Source: Halobacillus ihumii (GTDB taxonomy: Bacteria; Bacillota; Bacilli; Bacillales; Halobacillaceae). Taken from it: DNA of 64,000 nt. This document shows positions 8,397 to 16,863 of the stretch, piece after piece (the first letter of the stretch is position 1; every line of letters starts with the position of its first letter). A program made the position numbers and the translations under genes. Under the pieces are notes generated by a model that made no database searches, was not told the DNA's origin, and saw only the letters and a list, made by a program, of their open reading frames with translations. The stretch spans positions 1,736,001 to 1,800,000 of the forward strand of contig NZ_CACVAO010000001.1 in assembly GCF_902726645.1 (NCBI RefSeq), read 5' to 3'.

Positions 8397-8951
8397 CTAT
8401 TCAAGATTTGCATGCCGTTTTGTCATTTCTTCATTATCCGTCTTCTTTGACTGTTCAATCGTATAAATAATGATGGCATCAAGCAGTAAATGTAATGATT
8501 GATCAAATTGGTTGCCTAACGGCTGAATCGTCGCAGGTTCCTCTTCACGTCTTTTTTTAGTTGCAGCTGGAATAATAAGCATCTCATCACTCATGTCTGC
8601 GAGGTTTGAATTTACGTCGGTAGTAACGGCTGTTACCTTTGCTCCCTGCTCTTTCGCTTTTTTTGCGAACTGACAGATTGAATCTGTGGAGCCTGAACCA
8701 GAAATGGCAAGCAGCAGATCATTATCCTGGATATTAGGTGTAATCGTTTCCCCCGTTACATAAACGTGGTAGCCGGCATGCATTAATCTCATGGCAAAAG
8801 CTTTACCCATTAGTCCCGATCTACCCTCACCTGCGACGAAGATCCGCTTTGCTCTCATTAATGATCGTGATAATTGAATCGCTTGATCCTCGCTAATATT
8901 GGCAAGAACCTGGCTGATTTCATAAGCGACGGTGTGAATGGTTTGCTTCAT
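8397..8951 (-). CDS. hxlB: 6-phospho-3-hexuloisomerase (SIS domain)
   Basis: 184 residues, the normal length for PHI. SIS-domain signature: RIFVAGEGRSGLMGKAFAMRL near residues 36-56, then LLLAISGSGSTDSI and the conserved QPLGNQFDQSLHLLLDA near 140-158. PHI interconverts 3-hexulose-6-phosphate and fructose-6-phosphate. The start overlaps the end of hxlA by 32 bases with AAGGAGG inside hxlA. Being inside a kdg-type operon, its physiological substrate may not be the formaldehyde-fixation intermediate. Confidence 0.88.
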   Translation of the reverse strand: MKQTIHTVAYEISQVLANISEDQAIQLSRSLMRAKRIFVAGEGRSGLMGKAFAMRLMHAGYHVYVTGETITPNIQDNDLLLAISGSGSTDSICQFAKKAKEQGAKVTAVTTDVNSNLADMSDEMLIIPAATKKRREEEPATIQPLGNQFDQSLHLLLDAIIIYTIEQSKKTDNEEMTKRHANLE

Positions 8952-9573
8952 AGTTGTTCATGACCTCCTTGATTTTTGCAGCAGACTGCTTATGATGTTC
9001 CTGTTTCGTAATCGCACCTCCAACAATTAACGTGTCAGGCTGGTGCGGGAGAATCCCTGGTAATGTTTCAAGATTAATTCCTCCAGCCACCGCTACCTCA
9101 AGGTCTGGATAATGACTGACCAAATCAAACAACTGACTGTCCATGCTGCCGTTTTGCTGCATATCTTTGCCAAAATGAAGACTAACGATGTTTACACCTA
9201 ATTGGCGAAGTTGTTGAACTCGTGATGGATCGCGAACTCCTAACAAATCCACCATCACTCTGCTACTATAAGTTTTTGCAACGTCCAGCATATCTGCAAT
9301 CGTCTGGTCAGCTGAAAAAGCCATTACTGTCGTAATATCAGCCCCAGCTTCAAAAGCTTGAATCGCTTCGTGCTTACCTGCATCACACGTTTTCATATCT
9401 GTTACAATCACCTTATTTGGATAGGCTTCCCTTATGGTCCTGACAATCGCCAGACCATACTCTTTTATGACACCTGTCCCAACTTCAATCCAGTCGAGCG
9501 AGTCATTCGTATTAGCTAAAATATCCAGACACTCTCGCTCTGTCAGTCTATCTAATGCCAGTTGAAGATTCAT
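8920..9573 (-). CDS. hxlA: 3-hexulose-6-phosphate synthase-like aldolase (OMPDC superfamily)
   Basis: 217 residues from ATG 9573 (AGAGGTG upstream); an ORF extension to 9606 would overlap the kinase. All superfamily active-site residues are present: D8, E30, and DMKTCD with D59, K61, D64; the phosphate-binding AVAGGI and LIVGGAIT loops follow. The segment LHFGKDMQ (His133, Asp137, Gln139) matches the H-x-G-x-D-x-Q form of hexulose-phosphate synthases; 3-keto-L-gulonate-6-P decarboxylases have HRSRD there. Known reaction: formaldehyde plus ribulose-5-P to 3-hexulose-6-P, reversible. Kinase stop and this start are 4 bases apart. Confidence 0.85.
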   Translation of the reverse strand: MNLQLALDRLTERECLDILANTNDSLDWIEVGTGVIKEYGLAIVRTIREAYPNKVIVTDMKTCDAGKHEAIQAFEAGADITTVMAFSADQTIADMLDVAKTYSSRVMVDLLGVRDPSRVQQLRQLGVNIVSLHFGKDMQQNGSMDSQLFDLVSHYPDLEVAVAGGINLETLPGILPHQPDTLIVGGAITKQEHHKQSAAKIKEVMNNYEANHSHRRL

Positions 9574-9577
9574 TGTT

Positions 9578-10534
9578 TCACCTCTCGATAAACTCTCGTT
9601 CTCCAAGCTTCACCAAAACATCCTCAAGCTCAGGTAATCCTTCATTATCTCCGTAAACACTTACAACCATCGAACCGATAATATTGGCAAATTGGACTGT
9701 TCGTTTCAACGGCCATCCTTTTAACAAACCGTAAACGAATCCTGCATCAAAGCCATCTCCTGCGCCTACTGTATCCACGACTTTTTCAGGAGATAAGGCT
9801 TCAACTTGAATCCTTTCACCCTGCTGAAAGGCAACCGCGCCTTTATCGCTCATTTTAATCGCAACAGTTGAAATTCCGTAAGGCTTACAGGAGTGAACAA
9901 GTTCATCTGGATCATGAGTATCAAACAACAGGTCAGCTTCCTCCTCGCCTATTAACAAAACATCTACATAGGGAAGAAGTTCTCTTAATCCCTTTTTCGC
10001 CTGCTTTTGACTCCACAATTTGAGCCGGATATTAGGATCAAGCGAAATAGCTGCACCATGATCCTTCGCAATCGTGATCGCCCGTTTCAACAGCGGGATA
10101 TTTTTACCAGGGTCAATGGCGGCAAACACACCTGTGACATGGAGCAGTTTACAATGTCTTAACGGCTCCTCATCAAGGGTTGCTTCCGATAATGCTTCGG
10201 TTGGCGAGCGATCGCGATAATAGAAAGTTCGTCCACTTCCATCTTCTCGAATCTCTTTAAAGTTGAGCGAGGTAGAATAGTCATCCAGCAATTGTACACG
10301 TGACACATCCACCCCTTCCCCTCTAGCAAAATTACGAATGAACTTTCCAAACTCATCATTGCCTAACCTGCTGATCCATCCCGTTGATAAGCCAAGCCTT
10401 GCACAGCCTATCGCAAAGTTGAATTCTGCTCCTCCTGCCTTCCTTTCAAACGAGGAGGCAAACCTCATTGGTCCATTGTGTGAAGGATCAAAAGTGATCA
10501 TTGCATCCCCAATTGTGACTACATCTTTCTTCAT
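9578..10534 (-). CDS. kdgK: PfkB-family sugar kinase, 2-keto-3-deoxygluconate kinase type
   Basis: 318 residues. Ribokinase-fold marks: GDAMITFDP at the N-terminus, KAGGAEFNFAIGCARLG (first PfkB signature region), and the C-terminal DTVGAGDGFDAGFVYGLLKG with the catalytic Asp of GAGD. The N-terminal FERKAGGAEFN and YYRDRSP motif (substrate Arg/Tyr) are typical of KDG kinases. It would make 2-keto-3-deoxy-6-phosphogluconate (KDPG). Directly follows the KdgR-like repressor (2-base gap), as in B. subtilis kdgRK. Confidence 0.85.
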   Translation of the reverse strand: MKKDVVTIGDAMITFDPSHNGPMRFASSFERKAGGAEFNFAIGCARLGLSTGWISRLGNDEFGKFIRNFARGEGVDVSRVQLLDDYSTSLNFKEIREDGSGRTFYYRDRSPTEALSEATLDEEPLRHCKLLHVTGVFAAIDPGKNIPLLKRAITIAKDHGAAISLDPNIRLKLWSQKQAKKGLRELLPYVDVLLIGEEEADLLFDTHDPDELVHSCKPYGISTVAIKMSDKGAVAFQQGERIQVEALSPEKVVDTVGAGDGFDAGFVYGLLKGWPLKRTVQFANIIGSMVVSVYGDNEGLPELEDVLVKLGEREFIER

Positions 10535-10536
10535 GG

Positions 10537-11559
10537 CTAGTCCTCCTTGTGATCCTTAACAGATTCTCTGACCATCAATGTTGGTTCAAAGTGATAATCC
10601 GGTCGTTTATCAACCGTAGATTTTTTGTTTATTTTGTCCAGCAAAAGTTCTCCTGCCACTTTTCCCATTTTAAATGTTGGCTGAGCTATCGTAGTGATAG
10701 CCGGAGAGTAAAAGCTGGCATAAGGTACATCATCAATCCCAATTACCGAGAGGTCCTCGCCAATCTTGAAACGGTGGAGTTTAGAAAATGTCAGCACTTC
10801 TTTTAAAATAAGATCGTTTCCGGCTAGGATCGCTTGCGGAGGCTGGCCTAGAGCTAGCATTCCCTCAAGAATTTCCTCCACCTGCTCAGGATCGATGCTT
10901 CGAATATAATCCTCCCTTACCTCTAATCCATGTGACTGCAGAGCACGTTTATAACCTTCCATCCGCTCAACACGAGAGGAAACATTTTCATTCATCGGTG
11001 TAGTAATCATCGCGATTCGTTCGTGTCCCTTTTTGGCTAGATAATCAACTGCAATCTCTGAAGCCTTTTCATTCTCAAGCATAATAGAGGAAATAGGGAT
11101 ATCAGGAACTGACCGATCAACAAAAACAACGGGATAATTTTGATCGAGCATTTTCCTATAAAGGTCTCGGTTATTTCCAGTTGGAAATATAATTAATCCA
11201 TCTACTTGTTTGGCCCTCAGCATTTCGATATACTTTTTTTCTTTATCCGGATCATCATCTGCGTTGCATATGATCGTATGGAAATCTGCCCTATGGCAAG
11301 CGTCTTCTATTGCTCTGCTAACTTCAGTCGAGAAGTTGTGCAGAATATTGGCAACAATCACTCCAATTGTTCTCGTTGACTTCTGCTTTAAACTTCTGGC
11401 GACGATGTTAGGCTGGTAGCCAAGTTCTTTAATGGCCTGTTCAATTCTTGCCTTTGTCTTCTCTCCCATATAGTCATAGCGTTTATTTAAATATTGCGAC
11501 ACTGTACTTTTCGATACATTGGCTTGCTTTGCAACATCAGCCATAGTTACTGTTTTCAT
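10537..11559 (-). CDS. kdgR: LacI-family repressor, KdgR-like
   Basis: 340 residues. N-terminal LacI HTH (VTMADVAKQANVSKSTVSQYLNKR, residues 4-27) with hinge helix NIVARSLKQKSTRTIGVI, then the periplasmic-binding-protein-like effector domain with GIDDVPYASFYSPAITTIAQP. Overall wording, including LNKRYDYMGEKTK and ICNADDDPDKEKKYI, agrees with my recollection of B. subtilis KdgR. It heads the operon whose promoter carries two identical palindromes, so autorepression with KDG-type inducer release is likely. Confidence 0.85.
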   Translation of the reverse strand: MKTVTMADVAKQANVSKSTVSQYLNKRYDYMGEKTKARIEQAIKELGYQPNIVARSLKQKSTRTIGVIVANILHNFSTEVSRAIEDACHRADFHTIICNADDDPDKEKKYIEMLRAKQVDGLIIFPTGNNRDLYRKMLDQNYPVVFVDRSVPDIPISSIMLENEKASEIAVDYLAKKGHERIAMITTPMNENVSSRVERMEGYKRALQSHGLEVREDYIRSIDPEQVEEILEGMLALGQPPQAILAGNDLILKEVLTFSKLHRFKIGEDLSVIGIDDVPYASFYSPAITTIAQPTFKMGKVAGELLLDKINKKSTVDKRPDYHFEPTLMVRESVKDHKED

Positions 11560-11587
11560 GATAAATCTCCATCTTCTGCAAATTTGG

Positions 11588-11612
11588 TAAACCGGTTTAG
11601 TAAACCGGTTTA
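11588..11612 (-). promoter_or_regulatory. Twin palindromic operators for the KdgR-like repressor
   Basis: Two perfect 12-bp palindromes TAAACCGGTTTA at 11588-11599 and 11601-11612, 13 bp apart start to start. The central CCGG symmetry is typical of LacI-family sites. They lie 5-30 bases downstream of the predicted -10 box, a roadblock position. Confidence 0.8.
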
Positions 11613-11616
11613 GTTA

Positions 11617-11645
11617 AGTATAGGATCCTTGTAAGCGTTTTACAA
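11617..11645 (-). promoter_or_regulatory. SigA promoter of the kdg-type operon, overlapped by a cre-like inverted repeat
   Basis: Reading the minus strand, -35 TTGTAA (11640-11645), 17-bp spacer, -10 TATACT (11617-11622). The inverted repeat TTGTAAGCGTTTTACAA at 11629-11645 covers the -35; it resembles a CcpA cre site but has one extra base relative to the 14-bp consensus, so catabolite control is only possible. Confidence 0.65.
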
Positions 11646-11680
11646 CCCTTTTTTCAAAATTTATAGATTCTTTCTCCCAT

Positions 11681-11716
11681 AAAAAAAGACAGACCCTCAT
11701 TCATAGGAGTCTGTCT
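11681..11716 (-). terminator. Intrinsic terminator after the CAP-domain gene
   Basis: Arms AGACAGAC (11687-11694) and GTCTGTCT (11709-11716); on the minus strand the stem is followed by seven T (11681-11687). Confidence 0.8.
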
Positions 11717-11726
11717 CTTCATTTTC

Positions 11727-12461
11727 TTATCTAGGATTCATAAATAATTGTGTCCAATACGTACCATATGAACCGCCTTCCACATATCCTACACCGATAT
11801 GGGTGAAGTGTTCATTCAATATGTTGGCACGGTGGCCTGGGGAATTCATCCAGCCTTCTACTACCTCTTGTGGGGTTCGCTGCCCAGCAGCAATATTCTC
11901 CCCCGCAGCTGAATAGCTGAAGTCATATTGCTTCATCATATCGAAAGGGGAGCCATAAGTAGGCGACGTATGACTGAAGTATCCTTTATCTGCCATGTCC
12001 CGTGACTTCATACGCGCAAGGTCACTAAGACGGTTATGCATGGTAAGAGGGTCTAGACCTTCCTTGGTCCGTTCCTCATTTACCAACTGAACTACTTTTT
12101 CTTCATAATTGGACGTAGCCCCGTTTTCTACTTTTGCAGTAGCTTGTGATGAATCTTGAGACTCTTGTCGTGACTGCGGAGCTTCAGCCTCAGACTGTTC
12201 CGTTTCTGACTGTTGCGGCTGCTGATTCTCAGGGATTTGTTCAGGATTAAAGAGAATGTTAAAGTTTTGCTCAAACCGCTCCTTACTAAATTCAAAATTC
12301 TGCTCTGACAGCCACTCCTGTATTTGGTTCGTCCATTCCTCAAAAGACTGTGCACCAATCTGCTCTATCTTCCAGGAATTCTGCTCCGAAGCAAAAGCAG
12401 GAGTAGTCAAGGTAACTAAAGCTAAAACCGTAACTAAAATGATAGAGAATCTCTTAAGCAA
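11727..12461 (-). CDS. Secreted CAP/SCP-domain protein (YkwD-like)
   Basis: About 244 residues from TTG 12461, preferred over GTG 12470 because AAGGAG is only correctly spaced for the TTG. A Sec signal peptide ends at AFA-SEQ. A Gln/Glu/Ser-rich linker (about residues 75-120) precedes the C-terminal CAP domain (about 125-244) with LVNEERTKEGLDPL, YFSHTSP, GENIAAG and GWMNSPGHRANIL. Such proteins are exported, and one in B. subtilis is spore-associated. Single-gene unit. Confidence 0.9.
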   Translation of the reverse strand: MLKRFSIILVTVLALVTLTTPAFASEQNSWKIEQIGAQSFEEWTNQIQEWLSEQNFEFSKERFEQNFNILFNPEQIPENQQPQQSETEQSEAEAPQSRQESQDSSQATAKVENGATSNYEEKVVQLVNEERTKEGLDPLTMHNRLSDLARMKSRDMADKGYFSHTSPTYGSPFDMMKQYDFSYSAAGENIAAGQRTPQEVVEGWMNSPGHRANILNEHFTHIGVGYVEGGSYGTYWTQLFMNPR

Positions 12462-12494
12462 ACCTTTCACTCCTTAGTATTAAAATCAGGATTG

Positions 12495-13637
12495 TTATTT
12501 ACAATCTATTAACTTTCCTTTATACATTTCTCTTTTCTCCAAACGAAGGTTAAAATCCCTTGCATATTTTTTCAGGCGTTTCTCTTCTACAGGGTTTACA
12601 AGCGAGACTACTACCCCTGATTTTGAGCCTAACCTTGCCGTACGTCCAGCTCTATGAATGTAATCAGAAGGAGATTTAGGTACATTTAAGTTTATAATAT
12701 GAGTGATATCTTTAATATCCAGCCCGCGAGCAGCTACATCCGTTGCCAGCAAAAGTGAAATATCCCCTTTACGGAACTTTTTCAAAGCTTTAGCTCGTTC
12801 TTCTTTTTTTGCATCGCTATGAAGGATTTCCAGGGAAAGTCCTTTGTATCTTATTTTTTCAGCATAAACACTTAGATTGCCAATATCCCCCACAAAAGCC
12901 AGCCCTTTAAACGATTCCATTCGTGCCAACTTCCTAATAATTTCCAATTTATCTCTATCCTGTGTAGAAATATAAGCGTGTACGGCATCTGGTCTTAACG
13001 CTTCCTTCTCGATACGAATAACTTCAGGTTCTTTCATAAATTCCTGAGCAGTATTTTCAACTTCATTTGGTAAAGTAGCTGAAAAAAGGAGAATTTGTCG
13101 TTCTTTAAGGGTAGCCTTTACAATGTTTTGTACAGTCTCCATATGCTCAGGGACGAGAAGTTGATCTGCCTCATCCAATACAAGCGTCTTAATTTCATGT
13201 GCTTTCAATTTCTTTTGTTTCATTAATTCATATACCCTGCCTGGAGTGCCGATAACCATTTGTGGTTTTTTCTTAAGCTTTTCAATTTGTCGTTTCACAT
13301 TCGCGCCGCCAATTAGAGTGGCACTGGTTACCCCACTGTTCTTTGACCATGTTTGGACCTCCTGATGAATTTGCATCACTAGTTCATGGGAAGAGGCTAG
13401 GACAAGAAATTGCGTATGCTTCTTCGCAGGATCAATTTGTTCGAGGAGCGGCCATAAATAAGCCAGCGTCTTTCCGCTCCCTGTCGGCGCCTCTGCTATC
13501 ACGTCTTTGCCCGATTTTATAAGTGGGATGGTATTCTGCTGAACAGAAGTTGGCTGTTCAAAATTTGACAGCTCCCACGCTTCCTTTAAAAAAGGAGCCA
13601 TGTTTTGAAACCAGCTTGATTTACTCGATTCACTCAT
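12495..13637 (-). CDS. DEAD-box RNA helicase, YfmL-like
   Basis: 380 residues, the short two-RecA-domain form without C-terminal extension. Q motif NFEQPTSVQQNTIP, motif I APTGSGKT, Ib GTPGR, II LDEADQL, III SATLP, V ATDVAARGLDI, VI HRAGRTAR are all present. Length and sequence fit B. subtilis YfmL, which acts in large ribosomal subunit assembly. RBS CAAGGAGAG. Own transcript between hairpins. Confidence 0.92.
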   Translation of the reverse strand: MSESSKSSWFQNMAPFLKEAWELSNFEQPTSVQQNTIPLIKSGKDVIAEAPTGSGKTLAYLWPLLEQIDPAKKHTQFLVLASSHELVMQIHQEVQTWSKNSGVTSATLIGGANVKRQIEKLKKKPQMVIGTPGRVYELMKQKKLKAHEIKTLVLDEADQLLVPEHMETVQNIVKATLKERQILLFSATLPNEVENTAQEFMKEPEVIRIEKEALRPDAVHAYISTQDRDKLEIIRKLARMESFKGLAFVGDIGNLSVYAEKIRYKGLSLEILHSDAKKEERAKALKKFRKGDISLLLATDVAARGLDIKDITHIINLNVPKSPSDYIHRAGRTARLGSKSGVVVSLVNPVEEKRLKKYARDFNLRLEKREMYKGKLIDCK

Positions 13638-13682
13638 AATTGCTTGTCTCTCCTTGTAAGTACCGCATTATTTTTCACTCAT

Positions 13683-13716
13683 AAAAAAACAGGTCTCTGT
13701 TGTCGAAAAGAGACCT
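13683..13716 (-). terminator. Intrinsic terminator after the SRPBCC gene
   Basis: Arms AGGTCTCT (13691-13698) and AGAGACCT (13709-13716); seven A at 13683-13689 give the U-tract for minus-strand transcription. Confidence 0.8.
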
Positions 13717-13754
13717 TCTTGCGTACTGCATCTAATTTGATTTATTATATCATA

Positions 13755-14198
13755 TCAAGATGGGTTCTTTTCTAACCATGCTTTCATTTTATCTAAATGA
13801 TCGGCATCCTCTTTTTTAATGATCATTTTAATGAGTGGCTTCATAAGAGTATTACGTAAACCTTTCGTATCCAATTCACCTATAAATTCTACTCTCGTCC
13901 CTTCCGCCGTTTCCACAAATGTGTAGTGATAACGTAAATCAATCCCATGTTGATCGCTTCGAACAGCATAACTTTCATTGGGCTCATACTCAGTTACTTC
14001 AATAATTGATGCCGCTTTTCGTCCGCGTATTTCACGCACTTCCTTAAATTGATATCCCTTTCGGACCGGTCCATCAGTGATAGGCTTTGCCTCCACAACG
14101 GTTGCCATTATTTCCGGACTGTTTGAAAAGTCTGTTGCTGCAGCAAAAACTTCTTTAGTCGGCTTATTTATAAGAACACTACGCTTTAAAAATGCCAT
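13755..14198 (-). CDS. SRPBCC (START-like) family protein
   Basis: 147 residues with the polyketide-cyclase/START-like pattern: N-terminal SVLINKPTKEVFAAATDFSNSPEIM, alternating beta strands, EFIGELDTKGLRNTLMKPLIKMIIKK helix at the C-terminus. The fold makes a hydrophobic cavity for lipids or aromatic ligands; no function can be assigned. RBS TTGGAGGG. Confidence 0.8.
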   Translation of the reverse strand: MAFLKRSVLINKPTKEVFAAATDFSNSPEIMATVVEAKPITDGPVRKGYQFKEVREIRGRKAASIIEVTEYEPNESYAVRSDQHGIDLRYHYTFVETAEGTRVEFIGELDTKGLRNTLMKPLIKMIIKKEDADHLDKMKAWLEKNPS

Positions 14199-14365
14199 GT
14201 ATATCCCTCCAAAACATCAATATCTCTTGAATAATTCTTTCAACATAACGCCGTAACCACCCTTCCTTAACCCCCGTATGCACAATCACGGTTCGTGACT
14301 TCCTCTGTTAGAAAAAGTACACTATGAAAAAGACTAACTACATAAAAAAGGAAGAGGATAGGCCT

Positions 14366-14887
14366 ATGATTGAGCTTCGTTATTTTTCAGAAAAAGATTT
14401 CTCTCAACTAATCAATTGGATTACATCACCAGAATTCTTACTCCAATGGGGCGGACCTATGTTTCATTATCCACTGAATCATGCACAATTAAAAGACTAT
14501 ATGACAGATTCAAACATTGACTTTGCGAGTCAGTTTATTTATAGAGCGGTGGACACACAAACGGACACAACAATCGGTCACATTGCACTAAGAAATATAG
14601 ACAGAACAAATCGGTCAGCTCGGATCGGAAAAGTCATCGTAGGCGACGAAGTCCGTGGAAAAGGATTTGGAGAAATGATGATGCAGGAAATACTGAAAGT
14701 GGCCTTTAATCAGCTGAAACTGCACAAGGTCAGTCTCGGTGTGTTCGATTTTAATCATTCTGCCATTCGCTGTTATGAAAAAGCAGGGTTTAAAAAGGAT
14801 GGTCTTCTCCGTGATCACAGGAAAATCACCGACGATTACTGGAGCTTGTACGAAATGAGCCTATTGGAATCTGAATGGCACAAGTAA
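14366..14887 (+). CDS. GNAT N-acetyltransferase (RimJ/RimL type)
   Basis: 173 residues from the ATG at 14366 (GGAAGAGG upstream); the frame opens earlier at 14324 but without a ribosome site. Acetyl-CoA loop VRGKGFGEMMM (Q/R-x-x-G-x-G) and the C-terminal HKVSLGVFDFNHSAIRCYEKAGFKKDG are diagnostic. The WGGP segment near residue 30 is common in uncharacterised Bacillus members. Substrate unknown. Confidence 0.88.
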   Translation: MIELRYFSEKDFSQLINWITSPEFLLQWGGPMFHYPLNHAQLKDYMTDSNIDFASQFIYRAVDTQTDTTIGHIALRNIDRTNRSARIGKVIVGDEVRGKGFGEMMMQEILKVAFNQLKLHKVSLGVFDFNHSAIRCYEKAGFKKDGLLRDHRKITDDYWSLYEMSLLESEWHK

Positions 14888-14895
14888 ACGATAAA

Positions 14896-14924
14896 AATTA
14901 GGGCCACATACTGCGGCCCTAATT
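14896..14924. terminator. Bidirectional hairpin
   Basis: Perfect 10-bp arms AATTAGGGCC (14896-14905) and GGCCCTAATT (14915-14924) between the convergent acetyltransferase and DUF4349 genes; A-rich on the left side gives a U-tract for the minus gene. Confidence 0.75.
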
Positions 14925-14938
14925 TGCTGGTTCATCAA

Positions 14939-15871
14939 CTATGATCCTTTTTGCGACCGTTTCTTTCTTACCCTTTTCATAATCAGAAATACAGCTAGAC
15001 CGATGATGCCCAGGAAAATTAAAACGGGCAAACTGCCGACTACAAATACAATCAAACCAGAAAAAATCGTAATGAGGAAGTTAATACTTTTTAAAAACTG
15101 CTGCTTCGTTTGATCCCATGTATTTAATTCATCGCTGTTTACCCCGGAGATTTGGACATTATTTTCCTGAATATGAATACTCACGGTCGCCAGGTCGGTT
15201 TTATTCTGCAAGTAATTCATACGCCCCTGGATATCTTCAATTTCTCCCTGAACCTTAGCCAGATTCTCAGAAATTTTCAACAAGTCCTCCGTTTTCTCAG
15301 CTTGTTCCATAAACGAAAGCAGCCGCTTTTCCACTACCTGCTTGGATTTCAAACGTGATTCAAGATCTACATATTCTTCTGTCACGTCTTGACCGGATAT
15401 GGAGCTTTCATGAACTTTACTGCTGCCCTCTTCAACGACCTTAATAAATTCACGAAACTTATTCTGAGGGATGCGTGCAGTGACAAATCCGTTAATTGAC
15501 CCTTCTCCAGATTCGCCGGACATATTTGACTCCACAATATAGCCTCCCCGTTCAGCTACTTGTGATTGAATGCTCGTGATGGTTTGCTGGTAATCCTTCA
15601 CCTCGATCCTTAGGTTGGCAGTATAAATCACTTTCCGGTCAGATTGGTTAATTTTCGCTATTTCGGTTGATGCCTGTTTTTCTTGATTTACATCATTTTG
15701 CTGCGCTTTTTTCTCTGACGCTGGAGCAAATTTGCCACTTTCTTCAGGATGGAGTTCCGTTGTCAAAGCAGCTTCGTTCCCCGACTCACTGCTGCTTTGT
15801 GAATCACCGCTGCAACCTGAGACAAGTACACTTAAGCTGAGTACCAACACAACATATAGCCTGTTTTTCAT
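14939..15871 (-). CDS. DUF4349 membrane-anchored lipoprotein
   Basis: 310 residues. Lipobox VLVSGCSG near residue 20; a low-complexity linker to about 75; then DRKVIYTANLRIEVKDYQQTITSIQSQVAERGGYIVES, the DUF4349 start, with a central coiled-coil (RLKSKQVVEKRLLSFMEQAEKTEDLLKISENLAKVQGEIEDIQ; shown here only as recognised features) and VSIHIQE; a C-terminal transmembrane helix (about 265-295) with a basic tail. Anchored at both ends in the membrane, facing outward. Function of the family is not known. Confidence 0.88.
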   Translation of the reverse strand: MKNRLYVVLVLSLSVLVSGCSGDSQSSSESGNEAALTTELHPEESGKFAPASEKKAQQNDVNQEKQASTEIAKINQSDRKVIYTANLRIEVKDYQQTITSIQSQVAERGGYIVESNMSGESGEGSINGFVTARIPQNKFREFIKVVEEGSSKVHESSISGQDVTEEYVDLESRLKSKQVVEKRLLSFMEQAEKTEDLLKISENLAKVQGEIEDIQGRMNYLQNKTDLATVSIHIQENNVQISGVNSDELNTWDQTKQQFLKSINFLITIFSGLIVFVVGSLPVLIFLGIIGLAVFLIMKRVRKKRSQKGS

Positions 15872-16103
15872 GTTTGACCCCCAATGTTTTTTAGTTCTAT
15901 GTTATGTATAGACGTCAAGCGCCAGAAAAGGTTTCTTTCATTTTCCAAATACATAAGAAACACACATTCTTAAAACGATAGGATAAGATGAATAAGTGCG
16001 GTAAAATATCTATTAACCTGACTAGTTGATCGGGAAAGGTCTATTCCTCAAGAATAGCTGATCCCCTGGGGGAATCATTATCCAACGGGTCGCAGTAGCA
16101 GCC

Positions 16104-16667
16104 TTACTGTTTCACAAACTCTTCCTTCAAAACACCCATTAATATCGAGTCATGATACTCCCCGTCATAATAAAGATCATCCCGAATGACTCCTTCTCGT
16201 TTAAATCCCAGCTTTTGATAAGATTTCATGGCTCTTTCATTATATGAAAAGACATCCAGTCCAACTCGATGTAAATTTAAATGATTAAATCCGAATTCTA
16301 ACAGCAACGACATAGACTCTGTGCCATACCCTTGACCCCAGTAATTTTTATCAAATATGGAAATCCGTACAACGGCCTTTCGGTTTTGATGATCAATTTC
16401 CAGCATAGCTAAATCTCCGATCATCTGATGGTTCGTCTGCAGGCAAATCACCAAATCAATTCTGCTGCTATCCGTCGAATTCCTATCAAACCAGTTTTGA
16501 ACACCTGCACGGCTAAATACAGCTTGTGTTCCTGTCAGTCTTCTTCCCTCTTTATCCCATAAGGCTTTTTTATAAAAAAGGTCCAAATCTTCCTGCTCGA
16601 TCGGCCTCAGATAGAGTCTGTCTCCCTCTAAGAATTTAATATGATCAGCTTGTTCCATTCTGCTCAT
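16104..16667 (-). CDS. GNAT N-acetyltransferase (RimJ/RimL type)
   Basis: 187 residues, RBS GGAGGAGG before ATG. LYLRPIEQEDLDLFYKKA at the N-terminus, acetyl-CoA loop YWGQGYGTES, and RVGLDVFSYNERAMKSYQKLGFKREGVIRD at the C-terminus place it in the Ala/Ser N-terminal acetyltransferase-like group. Not closely similar to the copies at 14.4, 46.9 and 48.6 kb. The 232-bp gap before it (15872-16103) shows only short inverted repeats. Confidence 0.9.
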   Translation of the reverse strand: MSRMEQADHIKFLEGDRLYLRPIEQEDLDLFYKKALWDKEGRRLTGTQAVFSRAGVQNWFDRNSTDSSRIDLVICLQTNHQMIGDLAMLEIDHQNRKAVVRISIFDKNYWGQGYGTESMSLLLEFGFNHLNLHRVGLDVFSYNERAMKSYQKLGFKREGVIRDDLYYDGEYHDSILMGVLKEEFVKQ

Positions 16668-16863
16668 CGTTTCGCCTCCTCCAAAAAGTGTTCTCTGCCT
16701 TTATCTTACTTCAACTCCATCTCATTCTCTACTTCATGTGATAATTTACAGACATTTGTGGGAAGTTAGGATATACCGTATTAGTTTCTCTAGCGCTGTA
16801 TTTAGGATAAAATTTGGTATATATCACCTTTTAAATTGTGTATGTATAAGGAGTGTTTCTATA

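Noticed and set aside
8920..9573. 3-keto-L-gulonate-6-phosphate decarboxylase (UlaD type)
   Set aside because: The discriminating segment is LHFGKDMQ (HPS-like), not HRSRD, and an isomerase of the PHI family follows directly.
11629..11645. Canonical CcpA cre site
   Set aside because: The inverted repeat is one base longer than the 14-bp cre consensus and mismatches at the right end; kept only as cre-like.
16021..16080. Hairpin GATCCCCTGGGGGAATC as terminator
   Set aside because: The arms leave no room for a loop and there is no U-tract on either strand.
16738..16863. 42-codon N-terminal extension of FetA
   Set aside because: The extra residues are not protein-like for this family, and an RBS with correct spacing serves the TTG at 16864.
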